Shown piece after piece: positions 5,493 through 10,296 of a DNA stretch of 10,296 nt; position 1 is the first letter of the stretch, and each line of letters begins with the position of its first letter. The translations under genes were made by a program, and so were the position numbers. Source of the DNA: Lachnoclostridium sp. UBA1434 (GTDB lineage: Bacteria; Bacillota; Clostridia; Lachnospirales; Lachnospiraceae); NCBI GenBank assembly GCA_002329645.1, contig DCTS01000082.1, positions 16,579 through 26,874 on the forward strand, written 5' to 3'. The notes under the pieces were generated by a model, which saw only the letters and a list, made by a program, of their open reading frames with translations, was not told where the DNA came from and ran no database searches.

Positions 5493-6440
5493 TCATGCTG
5501 ATTTTTCTGTTTTTATTTTCTTTTTCAGCCTTACGCCAAGAATGCCTTTTGGAAGGAATAACACCACAAGTATGAAGAATGCACCTATTATAAGCTGATA
5601 ACGTTGTGTATATGCGCTCACAAAATCCTGCAAAATTATATAAATCAGCGAACCCAACAGAGCTCCCTCGAGCTTTGTTGAACCTCCGATCAGCACCATG
5701 AACAAAATCATTATTGATGTATTCATGGATAGTGTGTTAGGTGATATCAGCCCATAAAAGGATACCGACAAAATACCTGATATTGCTGCGAATATAGCCG
5801 ACACCACAATAATTACATACCTGAGCAGCTGTGTGTTAAAGCCCATGGCATTCATTTTTCTGCTGTTATCTCTGGTGCCCTGAAGCGCAATTCCAAAGGG
5901 TGAATTTACAATTCGCTTCATAACCAGATAGCAAGCCAGCACTATAAATAAAACTATATAATACAGCATTTTTGAATTAAGAAACGCTTCAGGAACCGGA
6001 ATACCGGTGATTCCGCTGAATCCCCTGGTAAGCTCAACCCACTGCAGAGCGGCAAGATATAACAGCTGTCCGAATGCAAGTGTAAGCATGAGGAAGTAGT
6101 TGCCCTTTGTCCTTATTGCAATAAATGCAAATATTGCCGCAACTAATATTACAAGCAGAAGTCCCAGGAATAGGGCCTGTGTAAATCCCCAGCCCTTCTG
6201 AACCGTGCAAATTCCGATTGTATATGCCGAAATTCCGAAGAAGGCCAGCTGTGCGAAGGACAGCATTCCTGCAAGTCCCAGAAGCAAATAAAGGCTTAAA
6301 GCAAGCAATCCCATAAATAATGTCCTGGTTAAAAGGAAGATTATAAATTTGGGGAATATTGCAGGCGCTATAATTGCTATCAACATGATAAGAAAGAACA
6401 GGTATATGGGGAATTTTATATTCTTAAGCTTATTTATCAT
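5493..6440 (-). CDS. Branched-chain-amino-acid-type ABC transporter permease, LivM family
   Basis: This is an integral membrane permease of an import ABC transporter (BPD_transp_2 type) of 315 residues. It has about eight to ten hydrophobic segments and a positively charged C-terminus. LivM hallmarks are LSLYLLLGLAGMLSFAQLAF near 48-67 followed by FFGISAY, TRGFSGITGIP at 138-148, and the cytoplasmic ATPase-contact loop GIALQGTRDNSRKMNAMGF at 183-201. The C-terminus ends in LPKGILG. The start ATG at 6440 has GAGGG 7 nt upstream, lying inside the end of the preceding permease gene, with a 3-nt gap, so the two are translationally coupled. LIV-type permeases carry many substrates besides amino acids (urea, amides, aromatic acids, unknown small molecules). 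Here the catabolic neighbours suggest a sugar-derived or acid substrate. No ATPase or binding-protein gene is in the window. Confidence 0.92.
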   Translation of the reverse strand: MINKLKNIKFPIYLFFLIMLIAIIAPAIFPKFIIFLLTRTLFMGLLALSLYLLLGLAGMLSFAQLAFFGISAYTIGICTVQKGWGFTQALFLGLLLVILVAAIFAFIAIRTKGNYFLMLTLAFGQLLYLAALQWVELTRGFSGITGIPVPEAFLNSKMLYYIVLFIVLACYLVMKRIVNSPFGIALQGTRDNSRKMNAMGFNTQLLRYVIIVVSAIFAAISGILSVSFYGLISPNTLSMNTSIMILFMVLIGGSTKLEGALLGSLIYIILQDFVSAYTQRYQLIIGAFFILVVLFLPKGILGVRLKKKIKTEKSA

Positions 6441-6443
6441 ATC

Positions 6444-7295
6444 TTAACCCTCTCTTCCCAGCAATCCGTTAGGCTTAAATGCCAGAACAAGCATTAAAAC
6501 CCCGAATATTATAACCATAGACAAATTAGGAACGGTAGCCTTAGTATAGCTGTCGATTAGTCCGACAAGGGCAGAACCCAGAGCCGCACCGCCCAGGCTG
6601 CCTATTCCGCCAACGATTACTACCACAAGTGAATATGTCAATATTGTTGAATCAAAGCCGGGATTAAAAGCCAGATATGAGCCTCCCATTACCCCGCTGA
6701 TACCGGCAAGCAAGCCGCCTATCAGGAATACAATGGTAAATACCATGTTTATGTTTATACCCAGCGCCGAGGCCATTTTTTTGTCATTTACTCCTGCACG
6801 GATATATTGGCCGATATGTGTTTTATTAATGAGCACGAACAGGCCAATTCCCTCAGCTATTGCAATGAGCAATATAAAAAGCCTGATTCTCGGGTAGGAG
6901 ACAAATCCCAGATTCATTGACTGCCTAAAGGACTTTGCTGCTGTTATACTTTGCGGCACACCTCCATATGCAGCCAAAAGAACATCTCCTATGATAAGGT
7001 TAATTCCCAGGGTAAGCAATGTCTCCCGCATCGGGTCTCCAAGAACCCTGTCAAACAATGAAAGCTTGAGCAATACTGCAATTAATGCAATTGCCGCACC
7101 TCCGGCCAGTATTCCGATAAACCAGTTGCCTGTAAGCTTTGTCACTGTCATGCCTAAATATGCCCCTGTAAGGTAGAATATGCCGTGGCTCATATTAACA
7201 ACCTTCATTAATCCGAATATCAGGGTGAGTCCGCTGGCACACATGAAAAGCAAGCCCGCATATGTTATACCGTTTAGAAAAATGATAATATTCAT
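6444..7295 (-). CDS. Branched-chain-amino-acid-type ABC transporter permease, LivH family
   Basis: This is the partner permease of the LivM-like protein, 283 residues and highly hydrophobic throughout. Family marks are SGLTLIFGLMKVVNMSHG at 21-38 followed by FYLTGAY, the ATPase-contact loop IGQYIRAGVNDKKMASALGI at 161-180, VVVIVGGIGSLGGAALGS near 224-241, and the terminal KPNGLLG. The ATG at 7295 lies 5 nt after the stop of the upstream TIM-barrel gene, and its AAGGAG sequence lies about 11 nt upstream, within that gene. This tight packing puts transport and the Tm-1-like genes in one transcript. The two permeases would form the membrane channel. The missing ATPases and binding protein are probably encoded right of the window, because the next genes downstream are enzymes. 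Confidence 0.92.
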   Translation of the reverse strand: MNIIIFLNGITYAGLLFMCASGLTLIFGLMKVVNMSHGIFYLTGAYLGMTVTKLTGNWFIGILAGGAAIALIAVLLKLSLFDRVLGDPMRETLLTLGINLIIGDVLLAAYGGVPQSITAAKSFRQSMNLGFVSYPRIRLFILLIAIAEGIGLFVLINKTHIGQYIRAGVNDKKMASALGININMVFTIVFLIGGLLAGISGVMGGSYLAFNPGFDSTILTYSLVVVIVGGIGSLGGAALGSALVGLIDSYTKATVPNLSMVIIFGVLMLVLAFKPNGLLGREG

Positions 7296-7300
7296 GTGGT

Positions 7301-8128
7301 TTACTTCTCCTTCCGCAGGGATTTAAATGAAGCTATTGTTTCCTTAACCGATTTCTCTATGGGCAGCCGTTCGCCTGTGGAGCCGGTAATATAGCCTGCA
7401 GCATCGGTAGCATTGAGTACAGTCTGTACACTGCTCACATCATTGAGAGGTCCGCCGTGAACCAGTACGGGTACATTTCTTCCGGTATCTGCTACAGCCC
7501 TGGTAATACTATTAATTGTTTCTATGGCACTATCCAGGGATACTGTAGCTGCGCCTCCCGCACTGCCTCCGGAGGTAACTCCCCCTACCATTGCTCCGAT
7601 AAAATCGGCTCCGGCCTCGACCATCTCTTTTGCTTCTTCAGGAGTGAATACATAAGCCAGCGTCATAAGTCCTCTTTCGGATGCAATCCTTATTAGTTCA
7701 ACTTCCCTTTTGAAACCCAGTCCGGCTGCTTCCATCTGATTTCTTAAATTGCCTTCATACATTCCAATAAAAGGTTCATTGGTTACTCCCGCCATTCCAA
7801 GCTCCCGGGCCTGATCTACAAGCCTGGCAAGATTGCGTCTCGGATCATGAGCGCCGATACCAAGCAATACGGGAGTGTCACCTGCATTTGCCATGACCTG
7901 GGGAGCCACATTCAGAGCAAGAGCATTACAGTCATCATATGGCAGGAAGGCCATGGCTGTCGGTATACCCTGTATCCGATATACAGCGGTATTATAGGTT
8001 GCAATCATATCAGCCCCGCCTCGGCTTGCAGCCTTTGCTGTTGCTCCGCTTCCTACTCCGGCAACTATAATTGCTTCCTTATTGCTTATCTTTTCATTTA
8101 TTTTATTGATATAGAACTCCTTGTTCAT
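7301..8128 (-). CDS. PEP-hydrolase-like TIM-barrel protein (second paralogue)
   Basis: This protein belongs to the PEP_hydrolase / IGPS-like TIM-barrel family (PF09370), which forms the C-terminal half of plant Tm-1. It has 275 residues. Visible family features are the glycine-rich IIVAGVGSGATAK near 20-32, TYNTAVYR at 44-51 and GIGAHDPRRN at 90-99. Further on are GVTNEPFIGMYEGN at 114-127, EEAKEMVEAGAD at 164-175, HGGP at 224-227 and GERLPIEKS at 252-260. The start ATG overlaps the stop of the UPF0261 gene by 4 nt (ATGA), with AAGGA upstream, so the two products are likely made in equal amounts and may bind each other. It is clearly diverged from the paralogue at 9461-10294, for example TAVYR against TGPFR. 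The reaction is unknown. The family name implies PEP hydrolysis, but an aldolase- or lyase-like role is equally possible. Confidence 0.88.
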   Translation of the reverse strand: MNKEFYINKINEKISNKEAIIVAGVGSGATAKAASRGGADMIATYNTAVYRIQGIPTAMAFLPYDDCNALALNVAPQVMANAGDTPVLLGIGAHDPRRNLARLVDQARELGMAGVTNEPFIGMYEGNLRNQMEAAGLGFKREVELIRIASERGLMTLAYVFTPEEAKEMVEAGADFIGAMVGGVTSGGSAGGAATVSLDSAIETINSITRAVADTGRNVPVLVHGGPLNDVSSVQTVLNATDAAGYITGSTGERLPIEKSVKETIASFKSLRKEK

Positions 8129-9375
8129 TTTACTTCATCCTTTTTCCAGAGTTTTAAAAAGGTTTCAACGGCTGCTTCGGCAAATACCGCATCATTTATG
8201 TTTGCGTCGATTTCCTGAACCGGAATATGAGGACTTAAGGATGTTTTAATTGCGTCAAACAATACCCTGTCGCTTTCTGCGTCCTCCCAAGGTCCACCCT
8301 TGGCTTCGTATTTATCTAGTCCTCCGAGAGGAAGCAAAACATGCGCCTTGTCCCTGGCACGGCTTACTTTTTCACCAACAATCCTTCCCAAAAGCTTAAG
8401 CTCCTCATTGGTTGTTTTTACCGCACATACAGTAGGATTATGAATGATTAATTTTCTCTCGGGAATGTTTTTGTCCGGCGGCAGATTGTCTACACCGTTG
8501 TAGTTAAGCACTTCTATTGCCCCAGGCACTATAACCTGTGGAATTCCCATATCGGAGGCAGCTGTCAGTCTGTCAGGCCCTGCAGAGAATGCGCCGCCGA
8601 ATTCATAATCGCACAGCTCCGAAAGAGTATAGTCAATAACACCGTCTATCAGACCTTCTCTTATCATATTCTCCATTGCCTGGCCGCCTGAGCCCGTTGC
8701 ATGAAATACTATAGTTTCAAAGCCTTTCTTTTCAAGCAGATCAACCATATGCAGCACGCCGGGTGTGGTAATGCCAAACATGGTGATTCCCACCAGGGGC
8801 TTTTTATCTCCATGAGCCTTTGCTCTGGCTTCTTCCCTGAACATTGCCATTCCTGCCACCGCATGGGCTGCATTTGCAAGTATCATACGGGAGAACATAT
8901 TAAGGCCTGCTATATCTGTTACGGAATACATCATTGCCATATCTGTAGATCCGACATAGGGCCTTACATCTCCGGACATCATGGTGGAAAGTAAAAGCTT
9001 GGGTACTCCCAGAGGCAGTTTCTTCATGGCTGCGCTGATAAGGTTGGTACCGCCGGAGCCGCCCATGCCAAATACAGCATCACATTTATTCTCATCCAGC
9101 AGCTTTTTAAGTACTATATCCAACCCTCTGCTCATGGTATCGATGGCAACAGCCCTCGTATCACTGCCTTCTTTGGCAAAGCGTATATCATTAAGATTTT
9201 TACCTGCTGCTTCAGCAACCATTGATGCGGAAATCTCCGGTTCAAAGGGAGGTTCGCCCAATATTCCGGTATTTATTACTATACAATCAAGGCCCGCATC
9301 CTTTATGCACTGCTTTACAAAAGCATACTCTGCGCCTTTGGTGTCCAATGTTCCAACCAGCACTACAGTTGCCAT
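8125..9375 (-). CDS. UPF0261 / Tm-1-like ATP-binding domain protein
   Basis: This is a full-length UPF0261 protein (416 residues), the bacterial counterpart of the N-terminal half of the tomato Tm-1 resistance protein. Plant Tm-1 binds ATP in this domain. Conserved blocks are VGTLDTKG at 7-14, FGMGGSGGT at 102-110, MMSGDVRPYVGSTD at 132-145 and SVTDIAGLN at 151-159. Later blocks are FHATGSGGQAME at 224-235, AGPDRL at 265-270, IHNPT at 311-315 and LPLGGLDKYEAKGGPW at 348-363. The glycine-rich blocks could shape the nucleotide site. The ATG at 9375 has TGGAG 7 nt upstream. It overlaps the downstream TIM-barrel gene by 4 nt, and a second TIM-barrel gene precedes it. The bacterial function is not established. 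The context points to an ATP-dependent catabolic step, but this is inference. Confidence 0.92.
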   Translation of the reverse strand: MATVVLVGTLDTKGAEYAFVKQCIKDAGLDCIVINTGILGEPPFEPEISASMVAEAAGKNLNDIRFAKEGSDTRAVAIDTMSRGLDIVLKKLLDENKCDAVFGMGGSGGTNLISAAMKKLPLGVPKLLLSTMMSGDVRPYVGSTDMAMMYSVTDIAGLNMFSRMILANAAHAVAGMAMFREEARAKAHGDKKPLVGITMFGITTPGVLHMVDLLEKKGFETIVFHATGSGGQAMENMIREGLIDGVIDYTLSELCDYEFGGAFSAGPDRLTAASDMGIPQVIVPGAIEVLNYNGVDNLPPDKNIPERKLIIHNPTVCAVKTTNEELKLLGRIVGEKVSRARDKAHVLLPLGGLDKYEAKGGPWEDAESDRVLFDAIKTSLSPHIPVQEIDANINDAVFAEAAVETFLKLWKKDEVK

Positions 9376-9404
9376 AATATCACTCCATTCGATATATTAT
9401 TAAC

Positions 9405-9451
9405 AGAAGAAGGTGCCCGCTCCTGTTAAGGTTTTCTGAACACCTTCCTCT
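9405..9451 (-). promoter_or_regulatory. Intercistronic hairpin between first TIM-barrel gene and UPF0261 gene
   Basis: On the minus strand, AGAGGAAGGTG (9441-9451) can pair with CACCTTCTTCT (9405-9415) over 11 bp with one G-U, enclosing a 25-nt loop. It fills most of the 85-nt gap, the largest gap in this operon. There is no T run after it, so it is not a standard terminator. It could stabilise a processed mRNA end or lower downstream expression. Confidence 0.5.
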
Positions 9452-9460
9452 TTGGCCATG

Positions 9461-10294
9461 TTATTTCATTTTAAGATTCTGGAATTCTTTAATGCAGTTT
9501 GCTATTGCCTTTTCAACGGGCAGTCTCTCAATACTTGAAGCGCCTATGAAGCCGTTGACATCTGTGTGATTGAAGCAGTACTGAACATTCTCAGGCTCAT
9601 CAAAGGGCCCGCCGTGGCAAACCACGATGATGTCAGGATTAACGGAACGTGCTGCCTCAAGCATCTTCTGGGTCTTTTCGCATGCCTCTTCAAGGGCTAA
9701 TGCATAACCGGCACCTATAGTTCCGCCAAGTGTCAGTCCGACATGAGCGCCGATAAGATCTGCTCCTGCATCAGCCATTGCCTTGGCCTCTTCTTCATTA
9801 AATGCATAAACTGCGGTGAATACGTCTTTCTTATTGCACTTTCTAACCAGTTCAACTTCTTCGGGGTATCCAAGATGGGTCGAGTCAATCTGCTTGCGGA
9901 ATATGCCGTCATATAAGCCCGTTGTAGGAACATTTGTTATGCCGCTGAAACCCATGTCCATCATAATGTCAATCAGCCTGTCAATATCACGATACGGATC
10001 TGCTGCTCCGATACCGCCAATCAGCGGTGTGTCCTTGATAACCTTGAGCAGGTGTTCACCAAGCGCCAATGTCATTCCGTTGGAATCTCCATATGCCAGA
10101 TATCCTGATAATGATCCGTGTCCATCCATACGGAAGGGGCCGGTGTTATATCCCATAATTAAATCTATCTTGGCCTGGTCCGCAATTTTAGCTACTAAGC
10201 CTATTCCGGCCCCGCCAATAATAATGGGTTTTTTTGCTTCGATCTTTGCGCGAAGCCTTTCCAGGATCTCTTTTCTTGTAAATTGACGTACCAT
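9461..10294 (-). CDS. PEP-hydrolase-like TIM-barrel protein (first paralogue)
   Basis: This protein of 277 residues is of the PEP_hydrolase / IGPS-like TIM-barrel family. It starts with the family-typical MVRQFTRKEILERL. Key blocks are PIIIGGAGIGLVAK at 23-36, GYNTGPFRMDGHGSL at 48-62, YGDSN at 68-72 and GGIGAADPYRDIDR at 93-106. They continue with GITNVPTTGLYDG at 118-130, EEAKAMADAGADLIGAHVG at 168-186, CHGGP at 226-230 and GASSIERLPVEKAI at 251-264. The last conserved His-Gly-Gly-Pro and the YNTG region are the likely active-site mouth. The ATG is only two bases from the window edge, so its ribosome binding site and promoter cannot be seen, but the protein looks complete. It is closer to the family's mainstream form than the paralogue at 7301-8128. 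The catalysed reaction is unknown. Confidence 0.88.
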   Translation of the reverse strand: MVRQFTRKEILERLRAKIEAKKPIIIGGAGIGLVAKIADQAKIDLIMGYNTGPFRMDGHGSLSGYLAYGDSNGMTLALGEHLLKVIKDTPLIGGIGAADPYRDIDRLIDIMMDMGFSGITNVPTTGLYDGIFRKQIDSTHLGYPEEVELVRKCNKKDVFTAVYAFNEEEAKAMADAGADLIGAHVGLTLGGTIGAGYALALEEACEKTQKMLEAARSVNPDIIVVCHGGPFDEPENVQYCFNHTDVNGFIGASSIERLPVEKAIANCIKEFQNLKMK

Positions 10295-10296
10295 AT

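Noticed and set aside
9400..9459. Possible 19-residue minus-strand ORF starting MAKEEG between the first TIM-barrel gene and the UPF0261 gene
   Set aside because: There is no ribosome binding site, it is very short, and its bases are explained by the 11-bp hairpin.
7301..10294. An antiviral defence function, by analogy with plant Tm-1
   Set aside because: Tm-1 blocks a plant RNA virus replicase. Here the genes are linked to an importer and sugar-phosphate isomerases, which points to metabolism, and no defence genes are nearby.

Overview
The window reads as a chromosomal piece of an endospore-forming Clostridia-type Firmicute. The basis is a clear SpoIIID sporulation regulator, moderately AT-rich DNA, strong AAGGAGG-type ribosome binding sites and rho-independent terminators with short T runs. 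Species cannot be told from the sequence. Every recognised gene lies on the minus strand, so transcription runs from high to low coordinates.

Right part (10294 to about 3346) is one long, tightly packed operon whose beginning lies at or beyond the right edge. In order of transcription it holds: a PEP-hydrolase-like TIM-barrel protein; a UPF0261 / Tm-1-like ATP-binding protein; a second, divergent TIM-barrel protein (4-nt overlap); LivH-type and LivM-type ABC permeases; a PHP-domain phosphoesterase; an RpiB/LacAB-type sugar-phosphate isomerase; and a triosephosphate-isomerase-like protein. It ends at a good terminator (3346-3370). The UPF0261 plus TIM-barrel pair corresponds to the two halves of the plant protein Tm-1, the tomato resistance protein against tomato mosaic virus. 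Its bacterial function is not established. The last two isomerases carry substitutions that suit short acyclic sugar phosphates and resemble the EryH/EryI (LerI/DerI) pair acting on L-erythrulose 1-phosphate and D-erythrulose 4-phosphate. My reading (inference) is an uncharacterised uptake and catabolic pathway ending in tetrose phosphate. The ABC ATPases, binding protein, any kinase and the regulator are not in the window.

Middle part (3345 to 724): after a regulatory gap with an extended -10 promoter, a 12-bp palindrome and a cre-like site, there is an aldo/keto reductase with two C-terminal Fe-S cysteine clusters. It is followed by a MOFRL-family glycerate 2-kinase, perhaps co-transcribed. 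These would make an alcohol or aldehyde and 2-phosphoglycerate respectively, and may serve the same kind of short-chain carbon metabolism.

Left part (723 to 1): spoIIID with a sigma-E-like promoter, a hairpin that can cover its ribosome binding site, and its own terminator. Beyond it, positions 1-270 have no gene but are full of hairpins and diverged repeats of a GCGGGATG core motif.
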